This document shows positions 1 through 6,040 of a stretch of DNA of 6,370 nt, in pieces. The translations under genes and the position numbers were made by a program. Below the pieces are notes generated by a model. The model worked only from the letters and a program-made list of their open reading frames with translations. It did no database searches and had not been told where the DNA came from. Within the stretch, counting starts at the first letter, position 1. Each line of letters opens with the position of its first letter. This DNA is from Clostridia bacterium (GTDB lineage: Bacteria; Bacillota; Clostridia; Oscillospirales; CAG-272): contig JAGCJD010000217.1 of the NCBI GenBank assembly GCA_017648425.1, forward strand, positions 1 to 6,370. Reading direction: 5' to 3'.

Positions 1-471
1 CCGGATATCATACGATATTTTATGACGATATCTGAGGCAAGCCAGCTCGTTCTTCAATCGGGCGCTATGGCTAAGAACGGAGAGCTGTTCGTGCTTGATA
101 TGGGCAAGCCCGTTAAGATAGTTGAGCTTGCTGAAAACATGATAAGGCTCTCGGGATTTGAGCCTTATGTGGATATCGAGATCAAGGAGATAGGCTTGCG
201 TCCAGGTGAAAAGCTTTACGAGGAGCTTTTGGTACATAGCGATGTTTTGGAAAAGACGAGCAACAGCTTGATATTCGTTGAAAAAGACGAGCCGTGGCCT
301 ATGGAGCAAACTAATGAGAAGCTTGAGGTGCTGAGGGCGGCGCTTGATACGGGCGATGACGACAAGGTCAGAAGCGCGCTTCATTACGCTGTTCCTACCT
401 ATAAAACGCCTGAGGAGATAAACGCTGAGGCGTCACAATCAAAGGAAATGAAACAAGCCGCTGTTTTATGA
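1..471 (+). CDS. C-terminal part of a polysaccharide-biosynthesis nucleotide-sugar epimerase/dehydratase (CapD/FlaA1-like), 5'-truncated by the window
   Basis: The frame is open from base 1, so the gene begins before the window; the 156 residues present end at TGA 469-471. The fragment begins PDIIRYFMTISEASQLV, the conserved segment of the extended short-chain dehydrogenase fold in CapD/FlaA1/PglF-type proteins. It continues with ELFVLDMGKPVKIVELAENM and the family hallmark LRPGEKLYEELL. Family members convert UDP-N-acetylhexosamines (4,6-dehydration or epimerisation) for capsule, O-antigen or glycoprotein sugars. The full-length membrane form usually has about four N-terminal transmembrane helices and over 600 residues; whether this one does cannot be seen. 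The last ~25 residues (after the YKTPEEINAE stretch) are a low-conservation tail ending in AAVL. Family assignment is firm; exact substrate and gene symbol are not determinable from the C-terminus. Confidence 0.9.
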   Translation, partial: PDIIRYFMTISEASQLVLQSGAMAKNGELFVLDMGKPVKIVELAENMIRLSGFEPYVDIEIKEIGLRPGEKLYEELLVHSDVLEKTSNSLIFVEKDEPWPMEQTNEKLEVLRAALDTGDDDKVRSALHYAVPTYKTPEEINAEASQSKEMKQAAVL

Positions 472-481
472 CGGCAATATT

Positions 482-526
482 AAAAGCAGAGCATTTGCCA
501 ATAGGCACAAGCTCTGCTTTTTTTTT
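482..526 (+). terminator. Intrinsic terminator of the epimerase gene, possibly bidirectional
   Basis: An 11-bp perfect stem AAAAGCAGAGC (482-492) / GCTCTGCTTTT (511-521) closes an 18-base loop. The loop holds a further TGCC/GGCA stem (496-499/504-507) with an AATA loop. A run of nine T (518-526) follows on the plus strand, so termination after the epimerase is well supported. The hairpin lies in the 56-base gap between two convergent stop codons. Read on the minus strand it is followed by TTTTAATATT, a weaker U tract, so it may also end the SbcD/SbcC-like operon. Confidence 0.9.
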
Positions 527-527
527 G

Positions 528-2774
528 TTAAAGCGCTATTTCGTTATGCGGTAATCCGATCTTTTGGCATATATCAAGCTCTCTTGAATGACAGGTGAAC
601 AGTATGCACTGCGAGTTGTAGCACAGCTCGGAAAGCGCTGTAAGAACGCCTTGCGTTCTTGTGTCGTCTATCTGGCATAGCGCCTCGTCAAGAATAAGAG
701 GGGGCAGCTCGTTCTCAAAGAGCCTTTGCATAAGGGCAATTCTCAGGCAGATATACGCTATATCTTTTGTCCCCCCGCTGAGGCGGTCTGCTGAGATCAA
801 AAATCCGTCCTGATCCACCGACAAAGTAAGGTCCTTGGTCGTTTGCACCGAGGGGTGCTTGCCGTTGCTGAGAGCGCACATCATTTCTCCCGCCGCGCGG
901 CTGAGGTATGGCGTTACATTTCCGCTCATGGCGGAGCTTGCGCCTTCAATGCTTTCCATTGCAAGTACCAAGGCTTCATAGTAATGCGTATCGCGCTCAA
1001 GCTTTTCGTTGAGCTTGCATATCTTATCGGCAAGCTCTACGGGTGAGGTGGATATTCTCGCGCGGAGCGCGATTATTGCCTCGCGCAGAACGCGTACCTT
1101 TTCTTCGGCGGAAATGCGCGCGTTTTTATAATATGCCGCCGCGCGCTCGGTTTTTGCTAAAAGCTCGGGAGTAGCCTGTTCGGCATCAATGGTCATGGAA
1201 GCCATAAGGCTTTGTCTGTCATAGCCTACAAGCTCTTTTTCAAGGTCGCTTATTCTACCTACAAGACTTTGCTTTTTCAAGGCGAGGTCTTTTCTTTTTT
1301 CGCAAATGCTCAATATATTCGCCGAATGCTTATCGGTAAGAGCGCGCAGTCCTTCCTCTGAGGTGTCGGTTACGCTTTCGTATATTTCAAGAAGCTCGAC
1401 AAGGTGGTGCGCGCTGGCAGACGCGATCTCCTCAGCCTCGTCAAGACGCGCTTTTGCGCTTATTATCTCGTTTGAGGAAATTCGCTTTTGTCTGAGCGCT
1501 TCTGTGCAAGAGTTCAAGAACGCTTCAAGCTCGGAAAAGCTCTTTCCGTATTCCCGACAAGCCGCGTCTCTTTTTTTCTTTGCCTTAGCGCTGACAAAAA
1601 CAAATGATATTCCTAGGGCAACGAGAACGCCTGCGGCTATTGCGAGTGGGAGCAATACAAGGGAAAGCGCCCCAAAAACAGCCGAAAGGCAGAGACAAGC
1701 GATTGCCGTTATTCTGCCCATACGAGCTTTTTTGTGTTGGCTGTTGATATAAGACATTATGGTGGAAGCTCCGCACTTCGCCTCTATCTCCTCGCCGATG
1801 CTTGCGAGCTGTTCGCTATCTTTATCTATGCTTGGCAGGGAATTATATTGGCTTTGCCTTGTCGAGAGCTTTTTTTGAGCCTCGCGGTAGGTAAAATATG
1901 CGTTTAAGAGCGTGGCGTTATCAGTCTCGTTTGGCAGTTTGCCTTGCTTTGAATATTCTTTGAGAAATTCCTGCGTCATGCTATTGGTTTGTTCAAGCTC
2001 TGCTTTTGCCTTGTCAAGTAATTCAAAGCGACGGAGCGTTTCTACTTGTCTGAGCTGACGGAGCAGTTCCTCGGAGCTTTCGCATGAGGCGATTATCTCG
2101 GAAAGACTTTTTTCACTGCGTTCGAGTTTTTCTGTGTTTTCTTGAAGTAAAAGATGGGCTTCGGTAATGCTTTTTTGCTTTTCGGAGAGCTTGTTTATCT
2201 CTATGTTGGTTTGGTATATAATACCGCCCTCTCCTCGGTTGAGCTTGTATTCCTTGCGCACCTCGTCGAGTTTTTTGATCACCTTTTGAACATCAATGCT
2301 TTCGTCTGAGCTTACAAGCATATTGTCAAGCGCGCTTGCCGCGCCTGCGCGACTTATTTCAGATGCTTTCATTTGCGCTATGCTGCAACTGCTTTCATAC
2401 GCATCGATACCAATGCCCAAAAGCACCTCGCCAGGTTCTCCCTCGACAGGCTCGCCTGTTTCAAGGCATATCATGCTGAGGTAATCGTTTTTGGGATATG
2501 CGTCAGCGCGTCTTTCTATACGGTAAGACTTTCCGTTTGCTTCTATTTTCATGTTTCCCGAGGCGCGGCGAGTGCTCCAATTAAGGGCTCTGTCACGGTC
2601 GGCGCTTTTTGCTGTTCTGCGTGGAATTCCGTACAGCATGAATTTTATAAAGAGCATGACTGTGCTTTTTCCCGCTTCGTTATCTCCGAATACGATGTTT
2701 AAGCCGTTTTCAAGGCGAATGTTTTTGTCCTTTATGTTTCCGAATTCGATTATATTGAGTTCAAGTATTCTCAC
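528..2774 (-). CDS. SbcC/YhaN-like ABC-type DNA-repair ATPase with a central hydrophobic hairpin
   Basis: This 748-residue protein is a Rad50/SbcC-type ATPase. Walker A GDNEAGKST is at residues 30-38, a Q-loop-like SIAQ ends at Q134, the ABC signature LSGGTKD at 665-671, Walker B LILDE at 693-697, and a switch histidine in FTCHSRE (H729). The ATPase halves are split by long, charged, helical segments (about 165-350 and 400-610), predicted coiled coil. The apex (about 355-396) is strongly hydrophobic, looks like two membrane-spanning helices, and is followed by KAKKKR. I see no CxxC zinc hook. SbcC is normally over 1000 residues, so this is a short form closest to YhaN-type proteins. The start is GTG at 2774, supported by GGAGG six bases upstream and by residues MRILELNI fitting the family N-terminus. 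It overlaps the upstream gene stop by four bases (GTGA), implying translational coupling. With the SbcD-like partner it should form an ATP-driven nuclease complex acting on DNA ends or hairpins. Membrane anchoring is inference. Confidence 0.88.
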   Translation of the reverse strand: MRILELNIIEFGNIKDKNIRLENGLNIVFGDNEAGKSTVMLFIKFMLYGIPRRTAKSADRDRALNWSTRRASGNMKIEANGKSYRIERRADAYPKNDYLSMICLETGEPVEGEPGEVLLGIGIDAYESSCSIAQMKASEISRAGAASALDNMLVSSDESIDVQKVIKKLDEVRKEYKLNRGEGGIIYQTNIEINKLSEKQKSITEAHLLLQENTEKLERSEKSLSEIIASCESSEELLRQLRQVETLRRFELLDKAKAELEQTNSMTQEFLKEYSKQGKLPNETDNATLLNAYFTYREAQKKLSTRQSQYNSLPSIDKDSEQLASIGEEIEAKCGASTIMSYINSQHKKARMGRITAIACLCLSAVFGALSLVLLPLAIAAGVLVALGISFVFVSAKAKKKRDAACREYGKSFSELEAFLNSCTEALRQKRISSNEIISAKARLDEAEEIASASAHHLVELLEIYESVTDTSEEGLRALTDKHSANILSICEKRKDLALKKQSLVGRISDLEKELVGYDRQSLMASMTIDAEQATPELLAKTERAAAYYKNARISAEEKVRVLREAIIALRARISTSPVELADKICKLNEKLERDTHYYEALVLAMESIEGASSAMSGNVTPYLSRAAGEMMCALSNGKHPSVQTTKDLTLSVDQDGFLISADRLSGGTKDIAYICLRIALMQRLFENELPPLILDEALCQIDDTRTQGVLTALSELCYNSQCILFTCHSRELDICQKIGLPHNEIAL

Positions 2775-3886
2775 AATACACCTCCATCGGTAAAGTCCTT
2801 ACCGTCTATGGCGGACAAGCCTATTTTAAGCGCCAAAAGGGCTGTTCTGCGTTCCTCGCGGTCGTCACTCATAAGCTTACCTTTAAGCGTACGGTAAAGC
2901 TCGCCTCGCAGTGTGATGTCTTTTTCAAGTCCCTCGGAGCTTGGCAGACAGAGTGTTGAGTTTATTATTTCGACAGAAATAACTTGCTCGTTATTTGCTT
3001 TCGATATGCTCGTAATATCTGGAAGAGTATCTTCGGTCAGAACGCCGACAAGCTCCAATCGTATTGCGGTACGGCAGTCCCTTGACATATCCTCTATTCT
3101 TGAAGCTACCGCTCTTTCTATTTCCCAACAGGACATTCCGGTTACGGACAGCTCCTCGGTAAGATAGCGGATATCGGAGGTTATGATGCGCTTTGCGCTT
3201 ACAGCTCCCGTGTCGTCAATGCTTACTATAAGCACGCCACCGTCACCCTGCTCGTCAAAGCCTCTGCCCTCGGGAAATCCGCAATAGCGTATGTGCTCGG
3301 GAGTTTCGGGAACTTTGTGTATGTGTCCGAGCGCTGTGTAGATAAAGCCGTGGCGCAATATATCTGAGGTCAGCAGGGGAGCGTAGCGTGTTGCCACGCT
3401 ATCGAGGTCTGCATGGGCGCACAATATAAGGTTGGGTTGGTTTTCTCTTTGCGCAACCTCTCCTTCAAGAGGACTTTTGGTCATGACACTACTCGTAAAC
3501 GCGTACCCTGCGACTGTCGTTTTTAGTTCGGGAAAGTCGAAATATTGAAGCTCGGAGCTTGTGAAAACGAATGTGTTTTCGGGAAGCAGGGAGCTTTTAT
3601 AAAAGCTCCCGTCAACGAGCGGATCGTGGTTGCCGGGGGATATGATTATCGGCTTTTGAAAGTCACTAAACAGTGAAAGACAAAGCTCACGCGTTTCGGG
3701 TGTTACATAGCAGGTGTCAAACAGGTCGCCTGATATAAGAATCATATCGCAGGCTTCCTCGTTGGCTATTTTAAAAATTTTTTTGAGAATATCTCTTTGG
3801 TGCTGACGGAGCGCGTTCGCTTCGGTTGAGCTTACCGCGCAGAATGCGCTGTCAAGATGGATATCTCCCGTGTGAAGAATTTTCAT
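2771..3886 (-). CDS. SbcD/YhaO-like metallophosphoesterase (Mre11-family DNA exonuclease subunit)
   Basis: The protein has 371 residues, near the usual ~400 of YhaO/SbcD. All calcineurin-like metallophosphatase motifs are visible: DIH (8-10), GDLFD (53-57), GNHD (85-88), a metal-binding His in CAHAD (H158) and GHIH (187-190). Family members bind two Mn2+ ions and cut DNA ends and hairpins as the nuclease subunit of SbcCD/Mre11-Rad50. About 160 C-terminal residues follow the catalytic domain and presumably form the capping and partner-binding region. The start is ATG at 3886: MKILHTGDIHLDSAF is the canonical N-terminus and GGAG lies eight bases upstream. An upstream in-frame start at 3931 would add 15 unrelated residues and falls inside the promoter spacer. 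It is the first gene of the operon; its stop overlaps the start of the SbcC-like gene, its expected partner. Confidence 0.92.
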   Translation of the reverse strand: MKILHTGDIHLDSAFCAVSSTEANALRQHQRDILKKIFKIANEEACDMILISGDLFDTCYVTPETRELCLSLFSDFQKPIIISPGNHDPLVDGSFYKSSLLPENTFVFTSSELQYFDFPELKTTVAGYAFTSSVMTKSPLEGEVAQRENQPNLILCAHADLDSVATRYAPLLTSDILRHGFIYTALGHIHKVPETPEHIRYCGFPEGRGFDEQGDGGVLIVSIDDTGAVSAKRIITSDIRYLTEELSVTGMSCWEIERAVASRIEDMSRDCRTAIRLELVGVLTEDTLPDITSISKANNEQVISVEIINSTLCLPSSEGLEKDITLRGELYRTLKGKLMSDDREERRTALLALKIGLSAIDGKDFTDGGVL

Positions 3887-3917
3887 TTGCTTTTCTCCGT
3901 GTTTGTTTATTACATAC

Positions 3918-3946
3918 ATTATATCACACATCTATCGGTTGTTCAA
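3918..3946 (-). promoter_or_regulatory. Promoter of the SbcD/SbcC-like operon
   Basis: On the minus strand, -35 TTGAAC (3941-3946) and -10 TATAAT (3918-3923) are separated by exactly 17 bases, with a TGTGA extended -10 (3924-3928). Predicted transcription start is near 3911, giving a leader of about 25 bases before ATG 3886. The operon has one visible promoter, since the second gene overlaps the first. Confidence 0.85.
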
Positions 3947-3967
3947 GAGCGTTTTTTTGCATATACT
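3939..3967 (+). promoter_or_regulatory. Probable promoter of the Amidase_6 gene, overlapping the divergent promoter
   Basis: TTGTTC (3939-3944) and TATACT (3962-3967) have 17-base spacing on the plus strand. The -35 is a weak match and the -10 a good one. Predicted start is near 3973, about 23 bases before the amidase ATG. The -35 shares bases 3941-3944 with the -35 of the minus-strand promoter. Confidence 0.5.
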
Positions 3968-3995
3968 TTAAAGAATACATTTTTTGGAGGCTTTT

Positions 3996-4595
3996 ATGCT
4001 TGTTCAAATACCTTATAACAGAAGCTACGCTGTTGAATATGCGAGAAAATGGGCGTTATCGAGAAATCCTTTGTTTTTTGATTTTACGGGGCAGGGAGGA
4101 AATTGCACGAATTTTGTGTCACAGTGTCTGCTTGCCGGTAGCGGGGTGATGGATTTTACTCCGACATTTGGGTGGTTTTACAGGTCGGTCGATGACAGAG
4201 CGCCCGCTTGGTCGGGCGTTGAGCAACTTTATGATTTTCTTACGGGAAGCGGCGATTTTATTGACATGGAGGCGCAAGGACCTTTCGGCTTTGCTGTTGA
4301 CAGCAGAGAGCAGATAGAGATAGGCGATATTGTTCAGCTTGCAAATTCCTCGGGAGATTTTTACCACACGCTGATAATTTCGGAAATCACCGACAGTGAT
4401 ATTCTGGTTTGCGCTCAAAGCGACAATGCGCTGGACAGACCTCTTTCAAGCTATCGTTATGCGGGTTTGAGAATATTGCATATTGCAGGCGTTGCGATAG
4501 ACATTCCTTACGAGGATATCTTTGCTGCGCTTTACAACAGCGTATCTATCCAATCAATCGAGGCGAGGGCTTTGAATGTTGAGGATTTACAATAA
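3996..4595 (+). CDS. Amidase_6-domain protein (putative papain-like amidase/cysteine peptidase)
   Basis: The protein has 199 residues, nearly all one Amidase_6-type domain. YNRSYAVEYARKWALSRNP (7-25) is the typical opening. GGNCTNFVSQCLLAG (34-48) carries the probable nucleophile Cys37. GWFYRSVDDRAPAWSGVEQLYDFL (59-82) follows, and DFYHTLIISE (121-130) carries the probable catalytic His124; a candidate third residue lies in QSDNALDRPLSSY. The family resembles NlpC/P60 and CHAP cell-wall peptidases, but substrates are mostly unknown. No signal peptide or membrane helix is visible, so it is probably cytoplasmic or delivered by an unusual route. The start is ATG 3996, five bases after GGAGG (3986-3990); an in-frame TTG at 3984 overlaps that site and is rejected. 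It is transcribed divergently from the SbcD/SbcC-like operon, and a functional link to it is not shown. Confidence 0.82.
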   Translation: MLVQIPYNRSYAVEYARKWALSRNPLFFDFTGQGGNCTNFVSQCLLAGSGVMDFTPTFGWFYRSVDDRAPAWSGVEQLYDFLTGSGDFIDMEAQGPFGFAVDSREQIEIGDIVQLANSSGDFYHTLIISEITDSDILVCAQSDNALDRPLSSYRYAGLRILHIAGVAIDIPYEDIFAALYNSVSIQSIEARALNVEDLQ

Positions 4596-4610
4596 ATTTT
4601 TTCTCGGCTA

Positions 4611-4639
4611 TTGAAAAAACGGCGGTTTTGTGATATAAT
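4611..4639 (+). promoter_or_regulatory. Promoter of the diaminopimelate dehydrogenase gene
   Basis: -35 TTGAAA (4611-4616), a 17-base spacer, and -10 TATAAT (4634-4639) with a TGTGA extension (4629-4633). Predicted start is near 4646, giving a leader of about 24 bases that contains little besides the ribosome-binding site GGAGGTGA (4658-4665). No terminator hairpin is visible between the amidase stop (4595) and this promoter, so readthrough from the amidase gene is possible. Confidence 0.88.
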
Positions 4640-4669
4640 TACTCCGTTATTTGTTTCGGAGGTGAAAAT

Positions 4670-5653
4670 ATGATAAGGATCGGTATTTACGGTTACGGAA
4701 ATCTCGGACGAGGAATTGAGGCTGCTATAAGGCAGAATTCTGACCTTACTCTTGCGGCGGTATTTACGCGCAGAGATCCCAAAACGGTGGTTCTTAAAAC
4801 TGCCGGAGTTCCCGTTTACAGAGCGGAGGACGCCCAAAAGCATAAGGATGAGATAGATGTTATGATAATGTGTGGCGGAAGCGCTACCGATCTTCCCATG
4901 CAGACACCTATGCTTGCAGGTCTTTTTAATGTTGTTGACAGCTTTGATACTCACGCAAGGATACCCGAGCATTTTGCAAAAGTTGACGAGGTGGCTCGTA
5001 AGGCGGGAACTACTGCGATAATTTCGGTTGGTTGGGATCCCGGTATGTTTTCACTTAACAGACTTTATGCGTCTGCTGTGCTCCCCGATGGAAAGGATTA
5101 CACCTTTTGGGGCAAGGGAGTGAGCCAAGGGCATTCCGATGCGATAAGACGCATTGAGGGTGTAGTTGACGCAAAGCAGTACACTGTTCCCGTTGAGGGC
5201 GCTCTCAGCGCGGTGAGAAGCGGAGCGTGTCCTGAGCTTACGGTAAGGCAAAAGCACACAAGAGAGTGCTTTGTTGTAGCAGAGGACGGAGCGGATCTCG
5301 AAAAAATAGAAAATGAGATAAAGACTATGCCCAACTATTTCGCGGATTACGATACGACCGTTCATTTTATCAGCGCGGAGGAGCTTAAGCGCGATCACTC
5401 GGGTATTCCGCACGGCGGCTCTGTTATAAGAACGGGAAAGACCGGATTTAGCGGTGAAAATACTCATGTTATAGAATACAGCTTGAAGCTTGATTCCAAT
5501 CCCGAATTTACGGCGTCCGTTATCGTTTCGTACGCGCGCGCTGCCGCAAGGCTTGCAGAGAGGGGAGAGAGCGGCTGTAAGACAGTGCTTGATATTCCTC
5601 CGTCAATGCTTTCCTCGGAGACACCCGAGGAGTTGAGAAAAAGACTTCTTTGA
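4670..5653 (+). CDS. ddh: meso-Diaminopimelate D-dehydrogenase
   Basis: This NADPH-dependent enzyme (EC 1.4.1.16) reductively aminates L-2-amino-6-oxopimelate (tetrahydrodipicolinate) to meso-diaminopimelate in one step. It bypasses the succinylase/acetylase routes and feeds lysine and peptidoglycan synthesis in the cytoplasm. The 327-residue length is normal (~320-330). The N-terminal Rossmann motif is GYGNLGRG (8-15) followed by FTRRD (32-36). Substrate-pocket signatures compare well with the Corynebacterium glutamicum enzyme as I remember it: GWDPGMFS (121-128), TFWGKGVSQGHSDAIRRI (145-162), T172, R198 in HTREC, IPHGG (H248) and LDSNPEFTAS (N277). The start is ATG 4670, seven bases after GGAGG. 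The gene is monocistronic, with its own promoter and terminator. Nothing is missing or broken. Identification is very secure. Confidence 0.97.
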   Translation: MIRIGIYGYGNLGRGIEAAIRQNSDLTLAAVFTRRDPKTVVLKTAGVPVYRAEDAQKHKDEIDVMIMCGGSATDLPMQTPMLAGLFNVVDSFDTHARIPEHFAKVDEVARKAGTTAIISVGWDPGMFSLNRLYASAVLPDGKDYTFWGKGVSQGHSDAIRRIEGVVDAKQYTVPVEGALSAVRSGACPELTVRQKHTRECFVVAEDGADLEKIENEIKTMPNYFADYDTTVHFISAEELKRDHSGIPHGGSVIRTGKTGFSGENTHVIEYSLKLDSNPEFTASVIVSYARAAARLAERGESGCKTVLDIPPSMLSSETPEELRKRLL

Positions 5654-5667
5654 GTTAAAATAAAAAT

Positions 5668-5703
5668 ATGCAGCTAAGGCTTGTGTCCTTGGCTGCATTT
5701 TTT
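5668..5703 (+). terminator. Intrinsic terminator of the diaminopimelate dehydrogenase gene
   Basis: A 12-bp stem, ATGCAGCTAAGG (5668-5679) / CCTTGGCTGCAT (5687-5698) with one G·U pair, has a 7-base loop and is followed by a T run (5698-5703, then GTTTT). It begins 14 bases after the stop codon. Confidence 0.93.
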
Positions 5704-5782
5704 GTTTTACATTAGGGTTTGTTTGCTGTTCTTTAATCTGTGTGTCGGTTTGCGAGGAATTGGATAATTTTTGAGAGATATA
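5704..5782. other. AT-rich spacer with no recognised feature
   Basis: Between the dehydrogenase terminator and the next promoter I see no gene, hairpin or repeat. From about here to the window end the base composition falls to roughly one-third G+C by hand count, against about half in the dehydrogenase gene. Confidence 0.5.
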
Positions 5783-5811
5783 TTTACAAAGTGCGAAAAT
5801 TGTGATATAAT
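5783..5811 (+). promoter_or_regulatory. Promoter of the structured leader RNA / membrane-protein gene
   Basis: -35 TTTACA (5783-5788), a 17-base spacer, and -10 TATAAT (5806-5811) with TGTGA extension (5801-5805). Predicted start is 5817-5819, inside the first strand of the long inverted repeat, so the RNA would begin with its closing helix. This is the only convincing promoter upstream of the gene at 6041. Confidence 0.87.
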
Positions 5812-5814
5812 CAT

Positions 5815-5970
5815 GTTGTCACACAAACTGAATAATCGGAGTATGGTATTTTTTAGAGGGATATTATGCCCTTTTTTGGGTATGCTCACATTTGTGGACT
5901 TGGTAAAAACACAAGCTCCTGCCAAGTGTGAGTATGATTAAATATCGTTCCGATTGGTTTGTGTGACAAC
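5815..5970. repeat. 14-bp perfect inverted repeat bounding the structured RNA
   Basis: GTTGTCACACAAAC (5815-5828) is perfectly complementary to GTTTGTGTGACAAC (5957-5970), 128 bases apart. A second pair of complementary arms, AATCGGA (5834-5840) / TCCGATT (5949-5955), is nested just inside. Because the upstream arm begins at the predicted transcription start, the repeat is best read as an RNA helix rather than transposon ends. I found no flanking target-site duplication. Confidence 0.85.
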
Positions 5971-6027
5971 AATCGGAGTTTGTGTTTTTCGGTGCGCCGA
6001 CTTCGGTTGGTGCACCTTTTTATTTTT
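5817..6027 (+). ncRNA. Candidate structured leader RNA or small RNA, class not recognised
   Basis: Hand folding gives one consistent structure. P1 is 5815-5828/5957-5970 (14 bp). P1b is 5834-5840/5949-5955 (7 bp), extended by two G·U pairs. P2 is GATATT (5860-5865)/AATATC (5941-5946), with a 17-base bulge (5843-5859) on its 5' side. P3 is ATGCCC (5866-5871)/GGGTAT (5878-5883) with a T6 loop. P4 is GCTCACA (5884-5890)/TGTGAGT (5927-5933). P4 directly abuts a possible H-type pseudoknot: TTTGTG/CACAAG (5891-5896/5910-5915) with CTTGGT/GCCAAG (5899-5904/5921-5926). A terminator ends the element at 6027, one base before the ribosome-binding site of the next gene. It could be a cis-acting attenuator or riboswitch for the membrane protein, or a stand-alone ncRNA. 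I do not recognise TPP, SAM, FMN, lysine, cobalamin, purine, glycine, T-box or c-di-GMP consensus elements. Existence of a structured RNA is well supported; function is unknown. Confidence 0.7.
5991..6027 (+). terminator. Intrinsic terminator just upstream of the membrane-protein gene (attenuator candidate)
   Basis: An 11-bp uninterrupted stem, 5991-6001/6006-6016, with two G·U pairs is capped by a C(UUCG)G tetraloop and followed by TTTTTATTTTT (6017-6027). The ribosome-binding site GGGAGG of the next gene starts at 6028. With no promoter between, the downstream gene would need readthrough or antitermination. Confidence 0.92.
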
Positions 6028-6040
6028 GGGAGGAAAAGAA

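Noticed and set aside
843..2793. Several plus-strand ORFs opposite the SbcC-like gene
   Set aside because: Shadows of a protein with all ABC ATPase motifs intact; no initiation signals.
3887..3931. Longer N-terminus for the SbcD-like protein (15 extra residues)
   Set aside because: The added residues precede the canonical MKILHTGDIH start and the upstream start lies within the -35/-10 spacer, upstream of predicted transcription start.
3984..3995. TTG start for the amidase, four residues longer
   Set aside because: It overlaps the GGAGG ribosome-binding site that serves ATG 3996.
4596..4610. Terminator after the amidase gene in the T run following the stop
   Set aside because: The T run has no stable hairpin before it; only a three-base GAG/CTC pairing is possible.
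4642..4661. CTCCG/CGGAG hairpin that could mask the ddh ribosome-binding site
   Set aside because: The predicted transcription start (~4646) removes most of the 5' strand from the RNA, so the hairpin would not form.
4532..5467. Long minus-strand ORFs opposite ddh and the amidase end
   Set aside because: Shadow frames of secure plus-strand genes, with no family resemblance.
5813..5941. 42-codon ORF on the plus strand through the leader
   Set aside because: Its ATG lies just downstream of the -10 and upstream of the predicted transcription start, without a ribosome-binding site. The inverted-repeat pairing explains the sequence better.
5815..5970. MITE or transposon with terminal inverted repeats
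   Set aside because: No target-site duplication flanks the arms, the first arm coincides with a transcription start, and nested internal helices fit an RNA better.
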